NCBI GenBank assembly: GCA_029261675.1
Contig: JAJDBA010000290.1
Span: 1 to 5,626 of the forward strand
DNA length: 5,626 nucleotides
Direction: 5' to 3'
Source: Nitrospinaceae bacterium
GTDB taxonomy: Bacteria > Nitrospinota > Nitrospinia > Nitrospinales > VA-1
Both the position numbers and the translations under genes were made by a program. The notes under the pieces were generated by a model that was given only the letters and a program-made list of their open reading frames with translations, had not been told where the DNA came from and did no database searches. How positions within the stretch are numbered: position 1 is the stretch's first letter; every line of letters starts with the position of its first letter. Shown piece by piece: positions 1 through 5,351 of the stretch.

Positions 1-181
1 AACCCTGCCAAAACGACCAATAAATTTTAATCCATTAAAATTCAATATCTTACCAATCTCAAAATGCCCTCAGATCGCAAACCAGGCGAAAAAATGGCAC
101 TCCACCTTTCGTCCCTGAGGGTGGTCAAAAAATGAACGCGAGCGCTATAATTGACACAATTTAGTGTCTTTATTAACGGCT

Positions 182-216
182 AAAAAAAAATAAACCTTTA
201 ATTTTAAATGGTTTAT
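182..216 (-). terminator. Probable intrinsic terminator, minus strand
   Basis: On the minus strand a 7-bp stem (ATAAACC pairing with GGTTTAT, 190-196 with 210-216), partly extended by inner A-T pairs, is followed at once by a run of nine T (complement of 182-190). The stem has only two G-C pairs and so is weak, but the T tract is ideal. The GC-rich hairpin at 216-232 lies immediately before it in the direction of transcription. It would end the SYLF transcript about 200 bases after the stop codon. Confidence 0.5.
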
Positions 217-232
217 GCGGCGAACCGCCGCA
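216..232. repeat. Short GC-rich perfect hairpin
   Basis: TGCGGCG (216-222) and CGCCGCA (226-232) form a perfect 7-bp inverted repeat with a three-base loop in otherwise AT-rich sequence. It abuts the T-tailed hairpin at 182-216 and probably works with it in ending the minus-strand transcript. It could also be a protein site or the remains of a palindromic repeat element. Confidence 0.5.
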
Positions 233-421
233 GATAAATTGCAATATAATTTTTGTTGGTGCAAACGCTATCACGGCCCAATGAGCGATTGCTATTTGCA
301 TCCCCCTCGGAGGCGGAAAAATACCGCTACTTGGCGTTAGAGGCCAAAAGGTCGATATCCAAAGGTTCAGAGGTTTTTTATGCTTTTAATTGCAGTTTGC
401 TAAATTTTCTGAGGAGCTTTG

Positions 422-1132
422 CTAAGAAGCAGGAGGGGCGAGTTTATTCAGTCTTTGAAGAAAAGCTTTTGCAGATTCAGGTATTTTGACACCTTTATGC
501 CCCAAAAGCAGGTTTCTATTACTGACTTTTTGTTGGTAGTATCGGTGATTTGCGGTTTTGTCAGAGGTAATAACGGTGCCTTTTAAGGAAACGCCCGCGA
601 ATAACCCTTTAATGGTGGAATAAGCGTAAATATCTTTTTTGTAGAGAATTTTTTGAAAATTCACATCTACTTTCTTTCCTAAGGGACCTATCGCCAGCTC
701 AGGTCCAGCCCCTAAGTCGAATTGGGTTTTGAACAATTCTCTCAAGCCCTTGTTTGTAATAACAACGAGTACAATCTCTGCTTTTTGAATTCCAGCTTGA
801 AAACCATAACTGGCTTGTCGAGATTTAATGAATGCGGGCGGATTCCATTTTCCAGTTTTAGGAGAGCGAACTACAACAACACCTTTCCCTACCCTTGCGC
901 CAGCTATCACTGCCGCTTTCACCAGATCAGGAAAAACCACAAAAGCTTTCGCATGACTTAATAGCTCTTGCGGAATTCGATGCCCCTCTAAATTAATCAA
1001 AGTTTCAATGGACTGCTCTGCATCCAGCAGCAACTCCGTATGTTGAAAGGGATTATCCGAAAAAGTGTCGGCTATGGGGTTTGAGGAGCAAGCAGTTAAA
1101 AATAAAGCTAATACTACAGAAGCTATTTTCAT
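422..1132 (-). CDS. SYLF/Ysc84-domain lipoprotein
   Basis: 236 residues. The N-terminus is a lipoprotein signal: basic MK, a hydrophobic run, then lipobox LTAC with Cys15. Ser at +2 and +3 fits outer-membrane sorting. From about residue 35 to 200 it follows the SYLF (Ysc84/YAB5) lipid-binding fold, with AKAFVVFPDLVKAAVIAGARVGKGVVVVR, a KW-PPAFI segment, ASYGFQAGIQ, then VVITNKGL, the LGAGPELAIGPLG block and YSTIKGLFAGVSLKG, all as usual for bacterial members. The family is associated with phosphoinositide and membrane binding in eukaryotes; the bacterial role is unsettled. The reading frame could extend to a TTG at 1210, but a good sigma70 promoter at 1163-1191 would begin its transcript inside that extension, and the lipobox fits only the ATG at 1132. 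No clear Shine-Dalgarno sequence precedes this ATG. The family call is firm; the cellular role is unknown. Confidence 0.9.
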   Translation of the reverse strand: MKIASVVLALFLTACSSNPIADTFSDNPFQHTELLLDAEQSIETLINLEGHRIPQELLSHAKAFVVFPDLVKAAVIAGARVGKGVVVVRSPKTGKWNPPAFIKSRQASYGFQAGIQKAEIVLVVITNKGLRELFKTQFDLGAGPELAIGPLGKKVDVNFQKILYKKDIYAYSTIKGLFAGVSLKGTVITSDKTANHRYYQQKVSNRNLLLGHKGVKIPESAKAFLQRLNKLAPPAS

Positions 1133-1162
1133 GATTATAGAATCAAAATTGGAATGCTTAAC

Positions 1163-1191
1163 TTTATATAGGAAAGAGGCATCAATGACAA
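1163..1191 (-). promoter_or_regulatory. Sigma70-type promoter for the SYLF lipoprotein
   Basis: On the minus strand a -35 TTGTCA (1191-1186) and a -10 TATAAA (1168-1163) are separated by exactly 17 bases. Each has five of six consensus positions. Transcription would start near 1156, about 24 bases before the ATG at 1132. This argues for a transcript separate from the FMN-binding gene upstream and against the longer TTG start at 1210. Confidence 0.6.
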
Positions 1192-1251
1192 TACCCGTAA
1201 GATAAACCAAGTTGATTGGAACCTAAAAAAGACAACTTTATTATTTTCTGG

Positions 1252-1274
1252 ATCGCCGCTCTACGGTTGGCGAT
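1252..1274 (-). terminator. Possible weak terminator after the FMN-binding gene
   Basis: ATCGCC (1252-1257) and GGCGAT (1269-1274) form a 6-bp inverted repeat with an 11-base loop, about 22 bases past the FMN-binding stop codon. No T run follows directly on the minus strand. A TCTTTTTT stretch appears only some 20 bases later, so this is at best a weak or factor-assisted terminator. Confidence 0.3.
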
Positions 1275-1296
1275 GACGCAGCAGGAGGGTAGTTGG

Positions 1297-1875
1297 TTAT
1301 TTATCCAAGTAAATAACTTTATATAAGGCAGCAGCCCGCGCAACGCCCTTTCTTAAAGCATTAACGGATAAAGTGGCACCCGTAATCGTATTGATCTCTC
1401 TATAATCTGAATCCGCATTCTTGCCGGTGAACTGGTCCATAAAAGGAGGAAAGCGCACCTCCCAGCCACGGGGCTCTCGATATACCAGAATTTCTACATC
1501 GCGCACCGTTCCGTCAATATTCAGAACTGTCATAAAAGTAATGGGGAAAGATTTTCCAATCTGATGATCAAGATACGCATAACCCATTATTTGATCGCCT
1601 TTCTTGCCAACATAAAAATTGATGCGATTGCTAAATTCTATTTCTTGAAGAGATATCTCCTCTACCCTTTTAATTTGTTCCGGGGTCACCCAATTTTTCT
1701 CCCGGACAACCTTGTCAGCCCCGGGAAAGAAAATTTCAAAAGCCTGCTTTTTGGTCAGGTAAACCTGCATATCCAGTACCGCAGTTTGAGAATATGCCTT
1801 GGTTGAAAAAATATTCAAGGAAATTGCAAACAACAATAAGATACTTAGAAGAACCTTTAAACTTTTGGAATTCAT
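1297..1875 (-). CDS. Exported FMN-binding (flavinylated) protein
   Basis: 192 residues. A Sec signal peptide (residues 1-29, cleavage likely AYS|Q) is followed by an FMN-binding domain of the NqrC/RnfG type (PF04205). Support comes from the C-terminal block FMDQFTGK near residues 145-152 and TITGATLS at 163-170, where Thr168 would carry FMN through a phosphoester bond made by an ApbE-type flavin transferase. The motif normally begins with Asp; here the position is Asn162. The protein is a single small domain with no membrane anchor after the signal, so it is probably a soluble periplasmic one-electron carrier or reductase component. No ApbE or membrane partner lies in the window. The ATG at 1875 has no clear Shine-Dalgarno sequence, but it fits the signal peptide. 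A Fur-like operator lies about 95 bases upstream, which suggests expression under iron limitation. The substrate is unknown. Confidence 0.85.
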   Translation of the reverse strand: MNSKSLKVLLSILLLFAISLNIFSTKAYSQTAVLDMQVYLTKKQAFEIFFPGADKVVREKNWVTPEQIKRVEEISLQEIEFSNRINFYVGKKGDQIMGYAYLDHQIGKSFPITFMTVLNIDGTVRDVEILVYREPRGWEVRFPPFMDQFTGKNADSDYREINTITGATLSVNALRKGVARAAALYKVIYLDK

Positions 1876-1969
1876 GGTGTATTTTAGATAACTTGATTTT
1901 ACGGCAACCCATTTAGAGGAAATTAAAAAAATTCTCCAAAACCTTTCCTCATGGGTTTGATTTTCAACA

Positions 1970-1988
1970 GATAGTAATAATCACTATC
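1970..1988. promoter_or_regulatory. Fur-like operator upstream of the FMN-binding gene
   Basis: This 19-base site matches the classical iron box GATAATGATAATCATTATC at 16 of 19 positions. It also reads as two overlapping 7-1-7 repeats, 1969-1983 and 1975-1989, the second matching 12 of 14 fixed positions. It lies between the porin terminator and the FMN-binding gene, about 95 bases before that gene's ATG, and no other gene is near. I could not place a convincing -35/-10 pair next to it. Binding by a Fur-family protein is inferred from the motif. Confidence 0.65.
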
Positions 1989-2026
1989 AATTAATTTGTA
2001 TACCCTTGGTTTTACTACATTAAAGC

Positions 2027-2108
2027 CCGTTAGGCAAAAAAAATCCTGACATCCCGAGACCTTGGAGGAGCAAGAATCTCGAGATGCCAGGATAGGGTGT
2101 CCTAACGG
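2027..2108 (-). terminator. Strong intrinsic terminator of the porin gene
   Basis: On the minus strand a long hairpin (2043-2059 with 2077-2093: 15 paired positions, two mismatches) is followed immediately by eight T (complement of 2036-2043). The loop contains a further small stem, CTTG with CAAG. An outer perfect 8-bp repeat, CCGTTAGG (2027-2034) with CCTAACGG (2101-2108), encloses hairpin and T tract together. The porin stop codon lies 12 bases before the outer arm. This insulates the porin transcript from the Fur-like site and FMN-binding gene beyond it. Confidence 0.85.
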
Positions 2109-2120
2109 ACAGTCATCAAC

Positions 2121-3389
2121 TTAGTACAAGTAACCCACAGCCATTTGAAAAGTTCTGTCGTTATTACCATCCTCCGTATTTACCAACAGAACATCAGCTT
2201 TTAAGGATACCTTAGGAATCGGATAATAAGCGACTCCAAAATTATGAACCGCGTTGCGGTTTCTTGAATAATCAATTGCATAAGTACCATCATTTTTGTC
2301 TTGAGTACGAACTCGCTCAAACATATAGTGAGCAACAATGTCCTGCGTGGTTTTCTTACCCAACAATTGCGGAATATGAATACCCCCTTGAATATTGAAA
2401 CCAAACTGGTTTTCAGCAATTCTCCCATCACACGAATGCCCAGGGTTCCGACAAAAATTATTCAACGCTGTCGTGTCACTGATAGAAGTGTTTACAATAG
2501 TTGAATTCATTTCGAACCATTTATTACGATATTGGACATCTGCTTCAAACAAAGCCATGAACCCACCCTTGTCGATTTTACCTTGAGAGGTGTCGCCGAG
2601 GTATGTAGAAAGACCTACTTGAAGGCCCGGCAATAATTTGGTGAACTCCAATCGCCCTGTTACAGCAAAGTCTTCTGCAATGGCATTGTTGATCTGGTGC
2701 CGACCACCGCGTATACCATTGCTACTGAAAGACGAAGCATCACCGCCACCGCCATTTCCACTTCCTGATGACCCTGTGTCTTCCCCAATAGACTGCATGG
2801 AACCCACAAAATAAACACGGTAGTTAAGACCATCTACGGGAGTTCCCAATGCTCCAAATCCTGCCATGGACCAAGTGGTTGGAATCAATCTTTGTTGCAG
2901 TAAAGGTCTTTCTGTTGTCCAGAAAAGAGGTGGCTCGTGAAATTCATTAAGAAAACCAATGGGAGCCAACATGACCCCGGCTCTAACATTAAACTCTCTG
3001 GAAAGCAGGAAGTCGACATAACTCAATTCGAATTCCAGCTCCTGCGCTGCATGTTCAAAATCAATTTCAGCTGTCAGGTGAATCCATTTATTCAGTATTG
3101 AATGAATACCAATAACGTACCGATGCTGGTCCAACACGGCATGACTGTCTTCATGATCAACGTAATGCAGCTCACCATAACCAAACAGGGTGACAAAGTT
3201 GGGTTGCTGGAACTTTCTTGACCGCCCCCGTTGCCCTCGAAGCATGTCGCCTTCTTTTAAATCATCGAGTTCATCGGTCAGAAGATCTATCTTCTTTTCC
3301 AAGTCCTCCATGGATGCTGAGTAGGCTGGGGTGCACCAGAAAAGCGCGACCAAACCTATCAAAGCAAACAATGTAAGCTTTTGTTTCAT
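2121..3389 (-). CDS. Outer-membrane porin, phosphate-selective O/P-like
   Basis: 422 residues. The signal peptide spans about 1-24 (TPAYS|AS). A short coiled coil (MEDLEKKIDLLTDELDDL, about 27-44) follows and could help trimerise the protein. From about residue 64 to the end, amphipathic strands alternate with polar loops, and the C-terminus ends in the aromatic pair LY typical of outer-membrane barrels. The segment RAGVMLAPIGFLNEFHEPPLFWTTERP with a nearby IPTTWSMAGFG is characteristic of OprO/OprP-like porins. Two loops stand out: a Gly/Ser-rich stretch at about 202-229 and one holding Cys313 and Cys320, which could form a disulfide. The ATG at 3389 is chosen over an upstream start because AAGGAG lies 7 bases before it and the signal peptide begins there. 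It has its own near-consensus promoter with a Fur-like site at the transcription start, and its own terminator. The substrate cannot be read from sequence; regulation suggests a metal or metal-complex role rather than phosphate. Confidence 0.85.
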   Translation of the reverse strand: MKQKLTLFALIGLVALFWCTPAYSASMEDLEKKIDLLTDELDDLKEGDMLRGQRGRSRKFQQPNFVTLFGYGELHYVDHEDSHAVLDQHRYVIGIHSILNKWIHLTAEIDFEHAAQELEFELSYVDFLLSREFNVRAGVMLAPIGFLNEFHEPPLFWTTERPLLQQRLIPTTWSMAGFGALGTPVDGLNYRVYFVGSMQSIGEDTGSSGSGNGGGGDASSFSSNGIRGGRHQINNAIAEDFAVTGRLEFTKLLPGLQVGLSTYLGDTSQGKIDKGGFMALFEADVQYRNKWFEMNSTIVNTSISDTTALNNFCRNPGHSCDGRIAENQFGFNIQGGIHIPQLLGKKTTQDIVAHYMFERVRTQDKNDGTYAIDYSRNRNAVHNFGVAYYPIPKVSLKADVLLVNTEDGNNDRTFQMAVGYLY

Positions 3390-3396
3390 TGAGTTA

Positions 3397-3402
3397 CTCC
3401 TT
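3397..3402 (-). promoter_or_regulatory. Ribosome binding site fixing the porin start
   Basis: AAGGAG on the minus strand sits 7 bases before the ATG at 3389, with a second purine-rich AGAGGAG just upstream. This favours the 422-residue start over the in-frame upstream codon at 3428, which would put extra residues before a well-formed signal peptide. Confidence 0.75.
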
Positions 3403-3450
3403 TCTCCTCTTAATAAAAAAATATGCAAAAAATAAACTTAAAAATCTAAT

Positions 3451-3465
3451 TGAGAATGGTTGTCA
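3451..3465. promoter_or_regulatory. Fur-like operator at the porin transcription start
   Basis: TGAGAATGGTTGTCA matches TGATAATNATTATCA at 11 of 14 fixed positions. Its strength is modest, but its place is telling: it lies about 10-24 bases downstream of the predicted start of the porin transcript (near 3475), where a bound repressor would block initiation or escape. Confidence 0.45.
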
Positions 3466-3481
3466 TTTACCGAATTATCCT

Positions 3482-3510
3482 TTTATAAACAATTGCCATG
3501 AACCTGTCAA
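3482..3510 (-). promoter_or_regulatory. Near-consensus sigma70 promoter for the porin
   Basis: On the minus strand a perfect -35 TTGACA (3510-3505) and a -10 TATAAA (3487-3482) have the ideal 17-base spacing. Transcription would begin near 3475 and give a leader of about 86 bases before the porin ATG. So strong a core promoter usually needs a repressor, in keeping with the Fur-like site overlapping the initially transcribed region. Confidence 0.75.
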
Positions 3511-3636
3511 CCTTAAACATTAATAAAACAAAGGGTTTTGCTTGTATAACTCCAATAAACCGCAATAATATCGCCGTAAACATAAAATATTCAACAACTT
3601 AAAATTTGAGTCTAAAGTATCAAATAAAATTAATTT
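3511..3636. other. AT-rich spacer between two Fur-like sites
   Basis: No reading frame of useful length is seen here on either strand. The only structure noted is a 5-bp inverted repeat, AAAAC with GTTTT, around 3525-3540, too weak for a terminator. With the Fur-like site at 3637-3651 on one flank and the porin promoter on the other, the stretch could be an extended regulatory region or encode a small RNA, but no promoter-terminator pair supports the latter. Confidence 0.4.
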
Positions 3637-3651
3637 TGATAATTATTTTCA
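3637..3651. promoter_or_regulatory. Fur-like operator distal to the porin
   Basis: TGATAATTATTTTCA matches TGATAATNATTATCA at 13 of 14 fixed positions. It lies 44 bases past the EAL stop codon and about 250 bases before the porin ATG, beyond the porin core promoter. It may be a second, upstream operator for the porin, or serve an unseen promoter facing 3511-3636. Flanking bases closely resemble those of the perfect site at 5306-5320. Confidence 0.6.
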
Positions 3652-3694
3652 TTTAAAGAAGCTAAATTTCACCATTCTTCTCAATGCCATCTCT

Positions 3695-4477
3695 TTAAAT
3701 AATAAAACCAATGGCCTTTTCCGCAGACACGGGCGGACTCAATTTATACCCCTGCCCCTGATTCAAACCCAACTGCCAAAGATTGAATTCTTCACTCTCG
3801 TTCTGCACCCCTTCCACAACGGTTCGCATACCCAATTCTCCCGCCAGATTTGCCATAGCTTTTATAACAGTTCGCGTTTGCCCTGAATCCAAAGCTCTCA
3901 CAAAACTTTGATCTATCTTCAGACAGTCGAGAGGTAAACGTGACAAGTGATGAATGGAGGAATAACCCATGCCAAAATCATCTAAAGCAAACCGAACTCC
4001 TTCCTCCCTCAAACAAGTTAACGAATGGAGAATAGCGGGTAAGTTATGAAGAAAAACGGATTCTGTAATTTCTAATTCCAAATGCTCGGGAGCCAAACCC
4101 GTAATAGAAAGCATAGTAATAATGCGACTGGCAAAATCTTTTTGTTCTAGCTGATGTCCCGAAACGTTAACCGATATAAGGAAGGGTTGCTTTACGATTT
4201 TCTGCCATCGCTTAGCCTGTCCGCATGCAGTCAATAAAACCCATTCACCGAGTTCCTTGATACCTCCGGTTGATTCAGCTATGGGAATGAATTCGGAAGG
4301 CGATATTTGGCCGTAACCTGGGGCATGCCATCGTGCAAGGGCTTCGAACCCCGTAACGGATTTTGAAAAGAGATCCCATTGTGGCTGGTAATACACAGAA
4401 AACTCCCCTGCCTCCAGTCCCCTGGAAATGTCTAATCCCAAAGATCTTTCAAGGGACGATTTTGTTCGCATTAACAT
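3695..4477 (-). CDS. Stand-alone EAL-domain c-di-GMP phosphodiesterase
   Basis: 260 residues, almost entirely one EAL domain, predicted to hydrolyse c-di-GMP to pGpG in the cytoplasm. The catalytic set looks complete: E45-A46-L47, Asn104 in SVNVSGHQL, Glu136 in LEITES, Asp166-Asp167 in DDFGMGYSS, Lys187 in LKIDQSF, Glu222 in VVEGV and Gln242 in QGY. Activity is therefore likely. No GGDEF, PAS, receiver or membrane segment is attached; the first 25 residues look like the linker that follows GGDEF in fused proteins, so it may derive from a GGDEF-EAL protein. The ATG at 4477 has AAGGAG 7 bases upstream; a second in-frame ATG two codons later is less well placed. It follows the receiver gene by 106 bases containing two hairpins, so expression may come from read-through. 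Its sensory input must come from a partner, plausibly the neighbouring receiver protein. Confidence 0.92.
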   Translation of the reverse strand: MLMRTKSSLERSLGLDISRGLEAGEFSVYYQPQWDLFSKSVTGFEALARWHAPGYGQISPSEFIPIAESTGGIKELGEWVLLTACGQAKRWQKIVKQPFLISVNVSGHQLEQKDFASRIITMLSITGLAPEHLELEITESVFLHNLPAILHSLTCLREEGVRFALDDFGMGYSSIHHLSRLPLDCLKIDQSFVRALDSGQTRTVIKAMANLAGELGMRTVVEGVQNESEEFNLWQLGLNQGQGYKLSPPVSAEKAIGFII

Positions 4478-4516
4478 GATTCATCTCCTTTAACACCAAA
4501 ATATAAAGAGAAACAA

Positions 4517-4550
4517 GTCCGTGGCCGGGGCGCAACCCCCAGTCACGGAC
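4517..4550 (-). terminator. Terminator or attenuator between receiver and EAL genes
   Basis: GTCCGTG (4517-4523) pairs perfectly with CACGGAC (4544-4550), with an inner GGGG/CCCC stem (4527-4530 with 4536-4539). In the minus-strand direction it is followed by TTGTTTCTCTTT, a broken T-rich tail. This fits an intrinsic terminator of moderate strength ending the DUF2325-receiver transcript. The EAL Shine-Dalgarno sequence comes only about 25 bases later and I see no good promoter in between, so partial read-through into the EAL gene is likely. Confidence 0.6.
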
Positions 4551-4557
4551 CCTTTGA

Positions 4558-4579
4558 TTCGGCCTGGGGCATGGCCGAA
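4558..4579 (-). repeat. Second hairpin just after the receiver stop codon
   Basis: TTCGGCC (4558-4564) and GGCCGAA (4573-4579) form a perfect 7-bp stem with an eight-base loop, starting 4 bases after the receiver stop codon in the direction of transcription. No T run follows it on the minus strand, so alone it is not a terminator. Its minus-strand loop contains GCCCCA, complementary to TGGGG in the next hairpin, so the two could form alternative structures. It may also protect the 3' end of the receiver message. Confidence 0.5.
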
Positions 4580-4583
4580 AAAA

Positions 4584-4982
4584 TCAAAATTTTGATACGG
4601 GCAAAACCCGTTCACCGGTGACCTCAACAAAATAATCGCAGACCACGACTGCCAGCTTCAAAGGGTCTACTGGTTTTGTAATCCATTCATAAATATTTAA
4701 CTCTTGCAGTTCCGTCGAAGCTTCTAACCAAAGACGTGAAGAAAGATAAATTACTTTTTCGCATTGTTCGCTGGAAACTTGTTTTAAAAAATCAAAACCG
4801 GATTGCCCAGCCAACTTGTCATCAACAATAACCAGGTCATTATCCCGGCTCAGTTGGTCCGGGCAACCCTTACCGCAGGAGAATCTCACTTCGTGCCCAA
4901 AACGGGAGAGCATGATTCCCAGTCGGCCTCGTTCTTCTGGATTGTTGTGAACCAATAGAATTTTTTTAGGCGCTATTGTCAT
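4584..4982 (-). CDS. Stand-alone receiver domain with degenerate acidic pocket
   Basis: 132 residues, a single CheY-like receiver (REC) domain with no output domain. Recognisable landmarks are ILLVHNNPEER at 8-18, the phosphoacceptor region DLVIVDDKLAGQSGF with Asp54 as likely acceptor, Ser81/Ser82 in VIYLSS, and Lys103 in ITKP. The two acidic residues that normally bind Mg at the end of strand 1 (DD) are replaced by His12 and Asn13, so ordinary phosphorylation is doubtful even though the acceptor Asp and Lys remain. A CGKGC motif (Cys36, Cys40) is unusual for the family. It lies 12 bases after the DUF2325 gene with its own GGGGGAG, so the two are almost certainly co-transcribed. No histidine kinase is in view. 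It may act as a protein-binding adaptor, for instance toward the EAL protein encoded next. The fold call is firm; the mode of signalling is inferred. Confidence 0.85.
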   Translation of the reverse strand: MTIAPKKILLVHNNPEERGRLGIMLSRFGHEVRFSCGKGCPDQLSRDNDLVIVDDKLAGQSGFDFLKQVSSEQCEKVIYLSSRLWLEASTELQELNIYEWITKPVDPLKLAVVVCDYFVEVTGERVLPVSKF

Positions 4983-4994
4983 ATCTCCCCCTTT

Positions 4995-5273
4995 TTAAGA
5001 AAGACTGTTCAGGCAACGTTTCAAAGCCGAAATACTGCTGGAGTGGCACCGATCGACAGGAATGTTTTGCTCCTTACCAACTCGAACAGCTTCGGTAACC
5101 ATGGGGTGGGCTACCGTCCCTGTAAAAATAAGAATTCGCTGGACGCCATTCATACGCCGAGCCATATTGGGAATACGCTGACTGAACACCCTTGCATCAA
5201 ACCCCCTGTTACGGCATTCCTTTTCATAAGATCGTTTCAACCTGTCCAACCCTCCAATAATGGCAACACTCAT
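4995..5273 (-). CDS. DUF2325 family protein
   Basis: 92 residues with a typical DUF2325 (PF10087) pattern: N-terminal MSVAIIGGLDRLKRSYEKEC resembling a nucleotide-binding-like strand and glycine turn, a central RILIFTGTVAHPM with His56, then AVRVGKEQNIPVDRCHSSSISALKRCL. The size is normal for stand-alone members. No biochemical function is established for the family to my knowledge, and I do not assign one. Three cysteines (20, 76, 87) are present. The ATG at 5273 follows GGAG by 10 bases, a rather long spacing. A perfect Fur-type operator lies 33 bases upstream at 5306-5320, so this gene is the likely first gene of an iron-responsive transcript that continues into the receiver gene and perhaps the EAL gene. 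The upstream neighbour is a [2Fe-2S] ferredoxin, which adds to the iron theme. Confidence 0.8.
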   Translation of the reverse strand: MSVAIIGGLDRLKRSYEKECRNRGFDARVFSQRIPNMARRMNGVQRILIFTGTVAHPMVTEAVRVGKEQNIPVDRCHSSSISALKRCLNSLS

Positions 5274-5305
5274 GTTTATTTATCTCCAAAAAATCTATTT
5301 GAAAT

Positions 5306-5320
5306 TGATAATTATTATCA
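5306..5320. promoter_or_regulatory. Perfect Fur-type operator ahead of DUF2325
   Basis: TGATAATTATTATCA matches the 7-1-7 Fur consensus TGATAATNATTATCA at all 14 fixed positions. It sits in the 78-base gap between the ferredoxin stop and the DUF2325 start, 33 bases before the latter's ATG. The flanks are so AT-rich that I cannot fix the -35 and -10 elements. Within the Fur family (Fur, Zur, Mur, PerR) the 7-1-7 core is shared, so iron is the likeliest but not the only possible signal. Confidence 0.8.
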
Positions 5321-5351
5321 TAATTTAAAAAAGCAAAATTTTTTTAATGAC

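Larger units (their letters stand above)
1..421. other. Non-coding region downstream of the SYLF gene
   Basis: No convincing gene is visible here. The stretch is AT-rich at 1-60 and 140-250 and more GC-balanced at 260-370. It holds a short inverted repeat at 153-168 (GACAC, six-base spacer, GTGTC), a GC-rich hairpin at 216-232 and a T-tailed hairpin at 182-216 oriented to stop minus-strand transcripts. An open frame on the plus strand from 253 to 489 has only a TTG start, no ribosome binding site and a tail antisense to the SYLF gene, so I do not call it. The more balanced composition at 260-370 could be a decayed coding remnant, but nothing in it is recognisable. Confidence 0.5.

Noticed and set aside
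146..176. Possible plus-strand promoter (TATAAT at 146, TTGACA at 151)
   Set aside because: The TATAAT has no matching -35 at 16-18 bases, and the TTGACA has no acceptable -10 at proper spacing; no gene follows.
253..489. Plus-strand open frame of 78 codons
   Set aside because: It begins at TTG directly after a stop, has no in-frame ATG or ribosome binding site, matches no family I recognise, and its 3' end is antisense to the well-supported SYLF gene.
1133..1210. Longer SYLF start at TTG 1210
   Set aside because: The added 26 residues would sit before a proper lipoprotein signal, and the predicted promoter at 1163-1191 lies inside them.
3390..3428. Longer porin start at 3428
   Set aside because: The 13 extra residues overlap the strong AAGGAG ribosome binding site and precede an intact signal peptide beginning at 3389.
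4478..4583. c-di-GMP riboswitch ahead of the EAL gene
   Set aside because: The two hairpins lack the conserved bases and tetraloop-receptor layout of known c-di-GMP riboswitches; terminator or attenuator is the simpler reading.
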